Shown here piece by piece: positions 36,092 to 44,872 of a DNA stretch of 64,000 nucleotides. Source of the stretch: Paraburkholderia sp. IMGN_8. Its GTDB lineage: Bacteria; Pseudomonadota; Gammaproteobacteria; Burkholderiales; Burkholderiaceae. How positions within the stretch are numbered: the stretch's first letter is position 1; every line of letters begins with the position of its first letter. The position numbers and the translations under genes were made by a program. The notes under the pieces were generated by a model that ran no database searches, was not told the origin of the DNA, and saw nothing but the letters and a program-made list of their open reading frames with translations. The stretch is from assembly GCF_038050405.1 (NCBI RefSeq), contig NZ_CP150901.1, positions 4,278,001 to 4,342,000 on the forward strand, given 5' to 3'.

Positions 36092-36406
36092 TCAGCGAAT
36101 GGGAGAAAAGGGCGCCGGCGTCAGCAGTTCAGTGCGCTGTTCAGCGACGAACGAACCTGCCTTGGCGAGGAAGGCGCGCCAGGCGTCTGAGCTGGAAAGC
36201 TCCTTGCGGCGCAGAAGTCGGTCCTCAAACGTCGAGAAGCCCCACAATTGCACCACGCGGTTTAGCTCGCCGGTCTCGGTAGTGAAATAGCCGACCAGAT
36301 TCCCCAGCGCGGATGACTGAACTTCGAGACCTTCGGCCTCGTAGAGCGCCAGAAATTGATGGACGGTCCCAGGTTTAAGCGTGTAGGTTCGTTGTTCAAT
36401 AATCAT
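36092..36406 (-). CDS. NIPSNAP family protein
   Basis: A 104-residue ferredoxin-like-fold protein with the NIPSNAP pattern: MIIEQRTYTLKPGTVHQFLA, LVGYFTTETGELNRVVQLWG, and a charged C-terminal half. The family often accompanies catabolic or oxygenase genes, but its biochemical role is not settled. It overlaps the upstream dehydrogenase gene by 4 bases, so the two are translationally coupled. Confidence 0.85.
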   Translation of the reverse strand: MIIEQRTYTLKPGTVHQFLALYEAEGLEVQSSALGNLVGYFTTETGELNRVVQLWGFSTFEDRLLRRKELSSSDAWRAFLAKAGSFVAEQRTELLTPAPFSPIR

Positions 36407-37293
36407 GAAAGAGTCCTGATATTCGATTTAGATTCTTCCTCGAGCAGCGTGATGACCGCCGAGATATCCTGGTCGCCAATGCCCTGCTCGACGGCACGTC
36501 GGTAGTACGGCAGGGCAGTGGCAAAGAGTGGTGTGGCGGAGCCGGAGTCGATAGCCAGTTCGGACGCCAGATCCAGGTATTTCTCGAGGGTGGTGAAGGG
36601 TCCGGGTGCCGGCTCAAAGCGACGGTCCGCCATCATTGGAGCGCGGATTGCAAACATCGTCGAGGCACCGGCGCTTTGCCGGATTGCCTCCACGACAAGA
36701 TGCGGGTCGAAACCGGCACGAGCGCCAAGGTTCAAGGCCTCCGCCGCTGCGAGTGTATGGATCGCGAGCAGAGCGTTGGCGATCAGCTTCATATTCAGCG
36801 CCGCGCCGAATGGGCCAAGATGGAATTGGGTCGGGGCAATAGCGTCCAGCACAGCACGGCAACCCTCATACAATTCCTTTGAGCCGCCGACGAAGAGTGC
36901 TGCTTTCTTTTGACTGACCATTGGCGGAGAACCGCTGACCTCGCACTCCAGAACGGAGAGGCCGGCCTGTACCAGTCGCGCTTCCTGCGCCAACTTGAAA
37001 CTACGTCGGTACGTGCTCAGTTCGATGACTGTCTTGTTCCGAACGCCTGATTTCAGCAGGCCGTCGTCACCGTCGAGCACCTGGAGTTGGGCACTTTCGC
37101 TTGGCAGGCAGAGCAGTAGAACCTCGGCCTCCTTCAGTACCTCAGCCGGACTCCCCAACGCGATTCCGCCCACTGCCGCGAAGGCTGCCGCACTGCTGCG
37201 CGGGAAACCGACGACGCGGAAGCCTGCGCTAGTCAGATTTGTTGCGATCGGGAGTCCGAGTTGACCGAGGCCAACTATACCCACTGTATTCAC
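36403..37293 (-). CDS. NAD(P)-dependent dehydrogenase, 3-hydroxyisobutyrate dehydrogenase-like
   Basis: A 296-residue beta-hydroxyacid dehydrogenase. It has the N-terminal dinucleotide loop VGIVGLGQLGLPIA, the substrate region CEVSGSPPMVSQKKAALFVGG, and the catalytic Lys in GAALNMKLIANALLA. The start is GTG 37293 with AAGGAG 8 bases upstream. It is the first gene of the minus-strand operon and divergent from a LysR gene. In this family the enzymes oxidise 2- or 3-hydroxy acids or reduce semialdehydes. The pathway step here is unknown. Confidence 0.85.
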   Translation of the reverse strand: MNTVGIVGLGQLGLPIATNLTSAGFRVVGFPRSSAAAFAAVGGIALGSPAEVLKEAEVLLLCLPSESAQLQVLDGDDGLLKSGVRNKTVIELSTYRRSFKLAQEARLVQAGLSVLECEVSGSPPMVSQKKAALFVGGSKELYEGCRAVLDAIAPTQFHLGPFGAALNMKLIANALLAIHTLAAAEALNLGARAGFDPHLVVEAIRQSAGASTMFAIRAPMMADRRFEPAPGPFTTLEKYLDLASELAIDSGSATPLFATALPYYRRAVEQGIGDQDISAVITLLEEESKSNIRTLS

Positions 37294-37591
37294 TTAGTGT
37301 CTCCTTACAGCCCTAGTGCTATGCCGATGAATTTTGAGCGTGGCTCGTCGCGCAGTCGAGTAAGCGGGAATTATTACAATCTATCAATCTCATTTATTCT
37401 TCGCGCAATCCAGCGCTGATGGGCGTCCTGAAGGCTTGAGGTTGACGCCCTGTCCATCAGGCGGGTTTACACTCAGTGCGGTAGCGTCGGCCCGCATATA
37501 CAAATCCTGTTTATAGGAAGCCGATTCAGCCGCTATGCCGTGGCAGGCAGCGAAATTAGTTGGCGAGACGAGACAGAGGACAGGAGGCGTC
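37294..37591. promoter_or_regulatory. Divergent promoter region between the dehydrogenase operon and LysR gene
   Basis: About 300 bases lie between the GTG of the minus-strand operon and the GTG of the LysR gene. The imperfect dyad TATACAAATCCTGTTTATA (about 37496-37514) has the T-N11-A spacing typical of LysR-type sites, and the perfect 9-base dyad CACTCAGTG lies at about 37470. AGGAGG at 37583 is the LysR ribosome-binding site. Operator assignments are inference. Confidence 0.4.
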
Positions 37592-38635
37592 GTGAAAGAC
37601 CTCAATTTGCTATACGTGTTCGAAGCGCTGTGGCGTGATAGGTCCGTAACTATCGCCGCAGAAAATCTTGGTTTGACCCAGGCGGCTGTCAGTGCTTCGT
37701 TGAAACGGCTGAGAGCGACATATGGCGACAAGCTGTTCATACTTGTTGGGCGGCGCATGGAGCCGACTGCGGTTGCCATCGACATTTCCCAGCCGCTGAT
37801 CGAATCGCTGAACCTTGTCCGCAAGACGACCGGGGTTCCTCAGCCCTTTTGTCCGGAACAGTCCCAACGAATGTTCACTATTCGTACCCGTGACATAGGC
37901 GAGGTTGTCTTCCTGCCTGCGCTTTATCGGGAACTCCAGGGCATCGCACCGGATATCAAACTGCAGACGCTCTTCACCAGGGTTGAGGACACGATTCCCG
38001 CGCTAGGCAACGGGCGACTCGACGTTGCCGTCGGCTATCTGCCGGCGCTGGAACGGGATATCCATCGCAAGCCGTTGTTCAAGCAGCGGTACGTGTGTGT
38101 GATGCGGAAAGGGCATCCGCTGGAAAAGGAGGCGATCGACGCGGAGACCATCGCCCGCGCTGACCACCTATTAGTGGAATTCGGGGGTACTGGCCATCTG
38201 CTGCTCGAGCGTGCGCTCATTGACGCCGGAGCTAGGGATCGAATCAAGGTGCGAATTCCCCAGTATCTTTCTGCACCACATTGCCTGCTGGCCTCTGACC
38301 TCGTGTGGATCGCGCCTGAAATACTCGCCTCGACGTTGAGTCGCTATTTTCCGCTCACCTATCGCCCGGAGCCGCTTGGGCTGGAACCATTTGAAATCGC
38401 GCTTTACTGGCACGACCGCTATCACCACGATCCCGCAAACCGATGGTTTCGCTCAATGATCGTCGGCCTGTTTAAGACGGCAGTCAAGCAACCGCTTCCT
38501 GCGGGCTCAGACCTTCAGTTCCTTTCGGAGCCATTTCAGTTCCAGGATCTTGAAAGCGCCGATCATGCGCCGGAGCGAATCTGGACAAAACGGAGCGGGC
38601 AGCGGCGGATTCGAGTTGTTGCGGCTACGTCGTAA
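37592..38635 (+). CDS. LysR-type transcriptional regulator
   Basis: From GTG 37592 (AGGAGG upstream) the protein has 347 residues. The N-terminal winged HTH is clear: SVTIAAENLGLTQAAVSASL. The effector domain follows, with TIRTRDIGEVVFLPALYREL and a C-terminal YWHDRYHHDPANRWFRSMIV that is typical of NahR/NodD-like regulators. It is divergent from the dehydrogenase-FAH operon, which is its most likely target. It is a close paralogue of the regulator at 53970-54893. The C-terminal tail of about 45 residues after the effector domain is longer than usual. Confidence 0.9.
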   Translation: MKDLNLLYVFEALWRDRSVTIAAENLGLTQAAVSASLKRLRATYGDKLFILVGRRMEPTAVAIDISQPLIESLNLVRKTTGVPQPFCPEQSQRMFTIRTRDIGEVVFLPALYRELQGIAPDIKLQTLFTRVEDTIPALGNGRLDVAVGYLPALERDIHRKPLFKQRYVCVMRKGHPLEKEAIDAETIARADHLLVEFGGTGHLLLERALIDAGARDRIKVRIPQYLSAPHCLLASDLVWIAPEILASTLSRYFPLTYRPEPLGLEPFEIALYWHDRYHHDPANRWFRSMIVGLFKTAVKQPLPAGSDLQFLSEPFQFQDLESADHAPERIWTKRSGQRRIRVVAATS

Positions 38636-38898
38636 CGCCACAGCTAATCGCGGCCGCAACGCCCGACCTATTTCCGGGCTCCGCTGATAGTTGGCGGCGT
38701 TCGTGCCTCCTGGCGCGAGACGTCTGTCGATTGGACGGTCGGGCGACACCCGCACACAAGCCGCGCTGCGGCCACCGCAGTTCTTTGAATCGCACTGCCA
38801 ATACTTGGGTAGGGTTTCTACCAGTTGCTACAGATTGTTAATCATTAATAATTAAGAACATCGAAAGACTCCTTCTTTTACAATCATCGGACACATCT
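38636..38898. promoter_or_regulatory. Probable promoter region of the Rieske oxygenase operon
   Basis: About 260 bases. The AT-rich TTGTTAATCATTAATAATTA at about 38836-38855 has overlapping TTAAT/ATTAA dyads and is a candidate operator for the GntR-type regulator encoded just downstream. The assignment rests only on symmetry and position. Confidence 0.35.
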
Positions 38899-39918
38899 AT
38901 GTACTTGAAAAACGCTTGGTATGTCGCCGGCTGGGGCCATGAGATCCAGCGCTCGCTCACGCAGCGATGGATCATCGGTGAGCCGCTCGTGATGTATCGC
39001 ACAGAGGCGGGAAAGGCCGTTGCCCTTGAAGACCGTTGCCCGCACCGGCGCGCAGCCCTCTCCAAGGGCAACCTCATCGGCGATACTGTGCAATGCGGTT
39101 ACCACGGCGTCACGCTCAACTGCGCGGGGGCCTGTGTCGCGATTCCCGGACAGGAGCAGATTCCGCCTTCAATGAAGGTGCGTGCTTACCCCGTGGCGGA
39201 GAAGTGGCAGTGGGTATGGGTGTGGATGGGCGACCCTGAGGCGGCCGACGAATCCCTGATTCCGGACTTCCGGTATAACAGCGAGCCGGGCTGGTTGTCG
39301 ACCGGCGGGTGCATTGATGTAAAAGCCAACTACCAGTTGCTGACGGATAATCTTCTGGATCTGACGCACGAAACATACGTTCACGGCAAAACCATCGGCA
39401 ACTCCGCCGTGGTGGAGACGCCGATGACGCATCGGGTGGAAGGGCGCGAAGTCCATGTGGAGCGAATTATCAAGGACGCGCCGCCGCCTCCTTTGTTTGC
39501 TCGTGTGCGAAACCTGGACGGACACATCGACCGTTGGCAGGTGATCCGCTTCCAGCCTCCGGCGAATGTCTCTATCGATGCCAGAGGATATCCGGTCGGC
39601 ACCGAGGATCTGGAAAAAGGCTTGCGGTGGTTCTCCATCAATACCATTACGCCGGTGGATGAGCGTACGAGCAAGTATTATTGGACAATCACGCGTTGTT
39701 TTGCCTTGGAGGACGAGGCAATCACCAAGCTGATTCACGATTCCATTCTGGCCACCTTTATGGAAGACGTGGAAATCCTTGAAGCTCAGCAGATCATGAT
39801 TGAAACCGACAGCCCCACGAAAGCAGAAGTGGGGGTGCGGGCGGACAGCGGGTCTGTGGCGGCGCGACGCATTCTTGAAAAACTTGTGCGGCAAGAGTCA
39901 GCCGCAGCTACTCAATAA
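38899..39918 (+). CDS. VanA-like Rieske oxygenase (aromatic monooxygenase/O-demethylase type)
   Basis: A 339-residue Rieske oxygenase of the short, single-subunit class. The [2Fe-2S] ligands lie in EDRCPHRRAALS and VQCGYHGVTLN. The mononuclear iron site is in the DNLLDLTHETYVHG motif, which carries the bridging Asp and two His. The start MYLKNAWYVAGWG is typical of vanillate demethylase (VanA), dicamba demethylase and related enzymes. No beta subunit is present. The VanB-like reductase two genes downstream is its likely electron donor. The substrate may be a methoxylated or otherwise substituted aromatic acid. Confidence 0.88.
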   Translation: MYLKNAWYVAGWGHEIQRSLTQRWIIGEPLVMYRTEAGKAVALEDRCPHRRAALSKGNLIGDTVQCGYHGVTLNCAGACVAIPGQEQIPPSMKVRAYPVAEKWQWVWVWMGDPEAADESLIPDFRYNSEPGWLSTGGCIDVKANYQLLTDNLLDLTHETYVHGKTIGNSAVVETPMTHRVEGREVHVERIIKDAPPPPLFARVRNLDGHIDRWQVIRFQPPANVSIDARGYPVGTEDLEKGLRWFSINTITPVDERTSKYYWTITRCFALEDEAITKLIHDSILATFMEDVEILEAQQIMIETDSPTKAEVGVRADSGSVAARRILEKLVRQESAAATQ

Positions 39919-39933
39919 AGCCAAGTCAACACT

Positions 39934-40635
39934 ATGGGCGACATTCTCTCTGCCGATTCGGTTCAGACCGTGAACTCATCGGTGCTCCATTTCCAGGCGC
40001 CTCAGTCCATCGGCGATGGCATCGCTTCAATTTTGCGTGACCGTATTGCCGGAGGAGTCTATGCGCCTGGAAGCTGGATCCGGGAGAGCGCTCTGGCGGA
40101 GGAATTCCCCGTCTCGAACGGCCCGATTCGCGAGGCACTGCAGACGCTCGTGAATGAAGAGTTGCTGGTGCGTGAACCTAGGCGCGGCGTTCGTGTCGTG
40201 GACCTCAGCGACGAGGAAATCGTGGAAATCTTCCAGATGCGCCTCGCCTTGCTCGAGTTCGCAGCTGAACTTACGGCACGGCGAGTGACTCGGTCGCAGC
40301 TAGACGTTGCGCGAGCTCTTTTGCGCGAGATGGATGTGGTGCTTGCCAAGCACGACATCGATGCACAAATGCCTATCGGCGGTCAGTTGAGCCATTGGAT
40401 CTGTACAAGTTCCGGAAACGTCAGGCTTGCTCAGAATTGGAGCCGCCTGACGTACCAGACGCGAATGTATATCCACGCCTCGCTGCGCAAAAGCAAGCAC
40501 CTTGAGAATGTCGGGCGGCTATGGCATGCCTTGGTCGACGCGATTGAAGGAGGGGATGTGTCGGGAGCTCGAATGGCCGTTCGAGGTCTGGTGCGCCGTA
40601 CCCTCGAAGACTTGGGTCTCGAAGCAGATCTTTGA
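39934..40635 (+). CDS. GntR-family (FCD/FadR-type) transcriptional regulator
   Basis: A 233-residue regulator: an N-terminal winged HTH (SIGDGIASILRDRIAGGVYA, then GPIREALQTLVNEELLVREP) and an all-helical FCD effector domain beginning near LSDEEIVEIFQMRLALLEFA. The usual metal-binding histidines of FCD domains are only partly visible. It sits between the oxygenase and its reductase in the same direction, so it probably controls this operon, including itself. The ribosome-binding site is weak. Confidence 0.88.
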   Translation: MGDILSADSVQTVNSSVLHFQAPQSIGDGIASILRDRIAGGVYAPGSWIRESALAEEFPVSNGPIREALQTLVNEELLVREPRRGVRVVDLSDEEIVEIFQMRLALLEFAAELTARRVTRSQLDVARALLREMDVVLAKHDIDAQMPIGGQLSHWICTSSGNVRLAQNWSRLTYQTRMYIHASLRKSKHLENVGRLWHALVDAIEGGDVSGARMAVRGLVRRTLEDLGLEADL

Positions 40636-40824
40636 TGAGGGTAGTCCTCCCGCGTGCCCGAGGACTACCTTCCAAACTCAGATACATCACGCACTGATGA
40701 GATTCTTCTCGCAGGTGCGCGGTCAATGCTGCGCCGTCGGCAGGGCGGATATTGCCTGACGGGAATTGTTGCCTAATTGGCGACTGTTGAGGTGGTCAAG
40801 TATCGCCGCCTCGGAGTACTAAGC

Positions 40825-41793
40825 ATGGAAAATAGCCAGACACTTATCGTTTCCGACCTGGTGCAGCAGACAGCGAGAATTCGCGGATTTGTTCTGCGCC
40901 ATCCTCAAGGCCTAGATTTGCCGGTGTTTGAGGCCGGCGCGCACCTGGACGTTTCAGTTCCGCTCGCCTCAGGAGAGGTCGTGCAGCGCTCGTACTCTAT
41001 CGCGAGTTCGCCGGCGCATCGTGACTACTATCTGCTAGGTGTGTTGCGGGAGCATTCTGGTCGCGGCGGCTCTGCGGCGATGCATACGGGTGTGGCGGTT
41101 GGTCAATTGCTAACTTGCAGCCAGCCCAAGAACCAGTTCGGCATTTCTCCAGGCGCGAAGAACCATCTCTTGATTGCCGGCGGTATCGGAATCACGCCGC
41201 TTCTGTCCATGCTCCACGTTCTCGTGTCGGAGGGCAAGAGCTTCAGGCTCTGCTATTGCGCGCGGAGCGCTGAGGACGCTGCATTCCTGTCTGAGATTTC
41301 TGATCTGGCAGGGGACCGGCTGGCTCTCTATTTCGACGGCGGCGATGTGACTCGAGGCATTGACCTCGACGCAGAGCTGCGTGATGCCCCGGATGGGAGT
41401 GAGGTTTATGTCTGCGGGCCACGCGGACTGAACGAAGCAGTGATTGCCGCTGCCGCACGCGCCAGCTGGTCACCTGAGCGAGTGCACTTCGAGTTCTTCG
41501 GAGCCGCTGCGCCTGCGAAGGGCGACCAGCCGTTTCGCGTAATCCTGAAGCAAAGCGGGATGACTGTTGAAGTGGCACGCGACGAGTCCATCCTTGACGC
41601 AGTTATCCGTCACGACATTGAGCCGCTTTACGATTGCAAACGGGGCGAGTGCGGCCTGTGCGCAACCGCCGTAATCGAAGGCGAAGTTGATCATCGCGAT
41701 TACGTGCTCACGGCCGCTGACAAATCCGAACGGAAACAGATGTGCATCTGTGTTTCGCGCGCCAAGCAGGGCGACCTGGTGCTCGATCTTTAA
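40825..41793 (+). CDS. VanB-like reductase (phthalate dioxygenase reductase family)
   Basis: From ATG 40825 the protein has 322 residues. The order is an FMN-binding barrel (QRSYSIASSPA), an NADH domain (LLIAGGIGITPLLSMLHVL, VYVCGPRGLNEA) and a C-terminal plant-type [2Fe-2S] domain with CKRGECGLC and a fourth Cys in MCICVS. This layout is that of VanB and phthalate dioxygenase reductase, which pass electrons straight from NADH to a Rieske oxygenase. It pairs with the oxygenase at 38899. The next gene starts immediately after its stop. Confidence 0.92.
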   Translation: MENSQTLIVSDLVQQTARIRGFVLRHPQGLDLPVFEAGAHLDVSVPLASGEVVQRSYSIASSPAHRDYYLLGVLREHSGRGGSAAMHTGVAVGQLLTCSQPKNQFGISPGAKNHLLIAGGIGITPLLSMLHVLVSEGKSFRLCYCARSAEDAAFLSEISDLAGDRLALYFDGGDVTRGIDLDAELRDAPDGSEVYVCGPRGLNEAVIAAAARASWSPERVHFEFFGAAAPAKGDQPFRVILKQSGMTVEVARDESILDAVIRHDIEPLYDCKRGECGLCATAVIEGEVDHRDYVLTAADKSERKQMCICVSRAKQGDLVLDL

Positions 41794-43269
41794 ATGAAGG
41801 AAAAAGTGAAACTACTCGACGACAGCCTATTGCGCGACCGCGCATACGTAGGCGGTGAATGGATTCAGGCCGTGTCCGGGGCGACTTTTGATGTTGTGAA
41901 CCCCGCAACGGGCGAACTTATCGGAAAGGCGCCGCATATGGCGGCGGTGGATGTTGAGCACGCCATCACCCAGGCCGAAGCTGCCTTTGGTGAGTGGAGC
42001 GCACGAACTGCGAAGGAACGCGAGGCGCCGTTGAAGGAGTGGGCGCGGCTGATTGTGGCAAATGCATCCGATCTCGCTGCCATCCTTACGCTGGAACAAG
42101 GTAAGCCGCTTTCAGACGCCAAAAACGAGGTGCTGTTCGCAGCATCGTTTGTCGAGTGGTTTGCCGAGGAAGCAAAACGAACCTACGGAGAGGTGATTCC
42201 GGGCTCCCGGCGCAATGTCACGTATGTTGCGATAAAGGAGCCTGTCGGCGTGGCAGCTGGCATTACGCCCTGGAACCTTCCGTGTGCGATGGTGACGCGA
42301 AAAGCTGCACCGGCTCTTGCGGCAGGATGCACGATGGTGCTCAAGCCGGCAGAGCACACGCCATTTTCCGCGCTCGCTCTGTGTGTTCTCGCTGAACGAG
42401 CCGGGATTCCTCGCGGCGTGCTGAACGTGGTCACGGCCGATCGTCCCGCTGCGGAAGAAATCGGTCGCACGCTGACGTCCAGTCATGCGGTCGGCAAATT
42501 GAGCTTTACCGGCTCGACCGCAGTGGGCAAGCGACTCGCAGCCCAATGTGCTGACACCATGAAGCGCGTTTCCCTGGAGTTGGGCGGGAACTCCCCCTTC
42601 ATCGTGTTCGCCGATGCAGACCTTGATGTCGCCGTGTCCAGCGCTGTATTTGCAAAGTTCCGCAATGCCGGGCAAACATGCATCGCTCCAAATCGCTTTC
42701 TGATCGACGCGTCAGTTCACGACGAATTCGTGAAGCGCATGATCGCGGCAATTGGGGAGTTGAACCTGGGAGATGGATTCGAGCCTGGTGTGACATTGGG
42801 TCCGCTCATCAGCGAAGACGCGGTCCAGAAGGTCGAGAGGCATGTCGCTGATGCTCTCGCTCGCGGGGCCAAATTGCTCGTGGGCGGAAAGCGAGCCGAC
42901 CGCAAAGGAAATTTCTTCCTTCCGACTTTGATGACGGGGATATCGCCAGAAATGGCAATGTCGTGCGAGGAAACCTTCGGGCCTGTGATGGGACTAGCAA
43001 CTTTCACATCGGAAGATGAACTGCTGCAGCGCGCGAATGGAACTCGACTGGGCCTGGCGTCATACATGTTCAGCCGTGATGCTGCCCGCATCCACCGTAC
43101 ATCGCGCGCACTGCAAGCCGGCATTGTCGGTGTGAATACAGGGGCAATTGCCACTGAGGTTGCTCCCTTCGGCGGCTTCAAGGAATCTGGCATCGGTCGC
43201 GAGGGTGCACGTCAGGGCATTGATGAGTTTATGGAAACCAAGTTCATCTGCGAAGCGTTCCCAGGTTAA
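41794..43269 (+). CDS. NAD(P)-dependent aldehyde dehydrogenase, succinate-semialdehyde dehydrogenase-like
   Basis: A 491-residue aldehyde dehydrogenase. TPWNLPCAMVTRKAAPALAA, the general-base Glu in SLELGGNSPFIVF and the nucleophile Cys in NAGQTCIAPNR are present. The overall sequence is closest to the GabD type. The ATG directly follows the reductase stop, so translation is coupled. In this cluster it may oxidise an aldehyde product of demethylation or of ring-fragment cleavage. The substrate is inferred only by context. Confidence 0.88.
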   Translation: MKEKVKLLDDSLLRDRAYVGGEWIQAVSGATFDVVNPATGELIGKAPHMAAVDVEHAITQAEAAFGEWSARTAKEREAPLKEWARLIVANASDLAAILTLEQGKPLSDAKNEVLFAASFVEWFAEEAKRTYGEVIPGSRRNVTYVAIKEPVGVAAGITPWNLPCAMVTRKAAPALAAGCTMVLKPAEHTPFSALALCVLAERAGIPRGVLNVVTADRPAAEEIGRTLTSSHAVGKLSFTGSTAVGKRLAAQCADTMKRVSLELGGNSPFIVFADADLDVAVSSAVFAKFRNAGQTCIAPNRFLIDASVHDEFVKRMIAAIGELNLGDGFEPGVTLGPLISEDAVQKVERHVADALARGAKLLVGGKRADRKGNFFLPTLMTGISPEMAMSCEETFGPVMGLATFTSEDELLQRANGTRLGLASYMFSRDAARIHRTSRALQAGIVGVNTGAIATEVAPFGGFKESGIGREGARQGIDEFMETKFICEAFPG

Positions 43270-43296
43270 GCGGGTACGGCGCCGCGCGTGAAGGAA

Positions 43297-43331
43297 GCTT
43301 TGTCTGTGCAGTGTGCTGACACAGGCAAAGC
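43297..43331 (+). terminator. Hairpin after the aldehyde dehydrogenase gene
   Basis: GCTTTGTCTGTG at 43297-43308 pairs with CACAGGCAAAGC at 43320-43331 (one T-G wobble) over an 11-base loop. No T run follows, so termination is possible but not certain. Confidence 0.5.
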
Positions 43332-43371
43332 CGGTGCCAACCAATAAGCTATCCTATCAACGGCAACTTCT

Positions 43372-44079
43372 TTGGATACTACCGCTATTTGTAGCCGATC
43401 TGTGTCACGCTCCTCAATTGCGAACAAGGCAGCCACCACTGGGCGCCCGGCGGAATTGAAGCGAGCGGAGCAGCAGCGAGCTCAGGAGACTCGGTCTGCG
43501 ATACTTCACGCCGCACTATTAGAGTTCGCCGAGAAGGGCTTTGACGCTAGCAGCATTCGAAGCATCGCGGAGCGCATCGGACTGCAGCATGCTCTAATTA
43601 CGTACCACTACCGTTCGAAAGAGGTTCTTTGGCAAACCGTAGCGGAACTTGGTTTCGCGCGCATGCGGGAGGAATGGGATGCGCATCTGGCTGACTCCGA
43701 CGCAGTTAGCTCAGAAGAACGCTTGAAGCTGGCGTACGGAGCGCTGTTCCGCTTTGCTGTGAAGTTCCCTGAGTTTGACCGTCTCATGCGCTGGGAGATG
43801 TTGGGGGCCAGTTCGCGGCTCCAGTGGCTTGCCGATACAGTATCGAAGCCGCTGATCGACTGGCTATTGCCGCAGATTTCCGATGCACAGGCCAGAGGCG
43901 CGTTGCCAGAAGGCGAGCCGATTCTTTTCCATTACCTGATGATGAATCTGACGTCCTCGCTTGCGAGTTTTAGGCCTGAGTTGACTGTCACCAGCAAACT
44001 TTCGCCCTCCGATCCGACGGTCGTTGACGCGTATTGGCGGGCGGTTGAATCGATAGTATTTGAAAGGGTCCAGAGGTAG
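43372..44079 (+). CDS. TetR-family transcriptional regulator
   Basis: The frame gives 235 residues from a TTG. The HTH is seen in RSAILHAALLEFAEKGFDAS and ERIGLQHALITYHYRSKEVLW. The C-terminal half is helical, as in TetR ligand domains. The start is unsure: no good ribosome-binding site lies before TTG 43372, and GTG 43402 is an alternative. The first 35 residues are poorly ordered. It follows the aldehyde dehydrogenase gene and may regulate it or an unlinked target. Confidence 0.85.
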   Translation: MDTTAICSRSVSRSSIANKAATTGRPAELKRAEQQRAQETRSAILHAALLEFAEKGFDASSIRSIAERIGLQHALITYHYRSKEVLWQTVAELGFARMREEWDAHLADSDAVSSEERLKLAYGALFRFAVKFPEFDRLMRWEMLGASSRLQWLADTVSKPLIDWLLPQISDAQARGALPEGEPILFHYLMMNLTSSLASFRPELTVTSKLSPSDPTVVDAYWRAVESIVFERVQR

Positions 44080-44191
44080 AAATTCGCATTCAAACAATGC
44101 AATTGACGGAGTGAACTCGGACAGCGTGGGACAAGTTGTGTCAAACGTGAGTAAGCAGGACCGTAGCTTCAGGTGAGATGAAGGAGAAATC

Positions 44192-44428
44192 GTGAATAGT
44201 GCGAAAAACACGTTGCGCATGGTGATCGAGCACTGGCTCTCCCCGGATCCTACGAACGGCGTTCGGGTCACAAAGTTCAGAAACAGGCGATCCAGAAACG
44301 AATGCTATGTACGCGTCGAGACATTAACGGCGGCAGGTCCTGTTGCGTTATTCTTTTTTCGTCACCATGATGGCGCGTGGCGCATATTCCCACCGAGTCG
44401 GGAACGACCGGCAATGCGCGCCACCTAA
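44192..44428 (+). CDS. Small protein of unknown function
   Basis: A 78-residue, basic protein beginning with GTG 44192, with a strong AAGGAG 7-12 bases upstream. It has no signal peptide or membrane segment. The middle (ECYVRVETLTAAGPVALFFF, then RHHDGAWRIFPP) looks like a small beta-rich domain. I do not recognise a family. Confidence 0.5.
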   Translation: MNSAKNTLRMVIEHWLSPDPTNGVRVTKFRNRRSRNECYVRVETLTAAGPVALFFFRHHDGAWRIFPPSRERPAMRAT

Positions 44429-44872
44429 AATTCGACGAACTTTTAACTCGCCATACTAGTGCACCTGCCACATCACGGCAGCGCTGCGAATAGGAGCAGC
44501 ACACTGATTGTGGCGCTCCCTGCAAACAACTATCTGATCGTGAGCATGCGCGGTTCATGAATTGTGAGTTTGCCTCGAACAGGCCGGCTCCGCTGAATGA
44601 AAAAGTGCGGTGGTCTTTGAGTGCATCCGGTCTTGCCGGCGCCGATCAGGCTTCCTGGCACCAGCCCAAGCGAATAGTTTCTCGCGTGCATCAACGCGTT
44701 GGCCACCCCGCATGAAAGGACTTCGGGCCAAATGTTGTGTGGCATCAAGCTTGGCTGAATCCGCTACTAGGCCTGTGAGCCACGGTAACTCAACCGCAGT
44801 GCGTGCCCCTGGGGCCTGATGGTCCCGGGGCTCTGACGGTTATCCCGACGTAATTAACTCCGCGTCGATCTT
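44429..44872. other. Region between small gene and gentisate dioxygenase
   Basis: About 440 bases without a clear gene. A strong GC-rich hairpin, GCCCCTGGGGCC at about 44808 with GGTCCCGGGGC at about 44824 (one bulge), lies some 40 bases past the gentisate dioxygenase stop and could end leftward transcription. A minus-strand frame with PEVLSCGVANALMHARNYSL (around 44650-44740) looks protein-like but has no recognised family. Confidence 0.4.

Noticed and set aside
44808..44834. GC-rich hairpin as a definite terminator for the gentisate operon
   Set aside because: It is well placed, but it has a bulge and no T run on the minus strand, so it is mentioned only within the intergenic entry.
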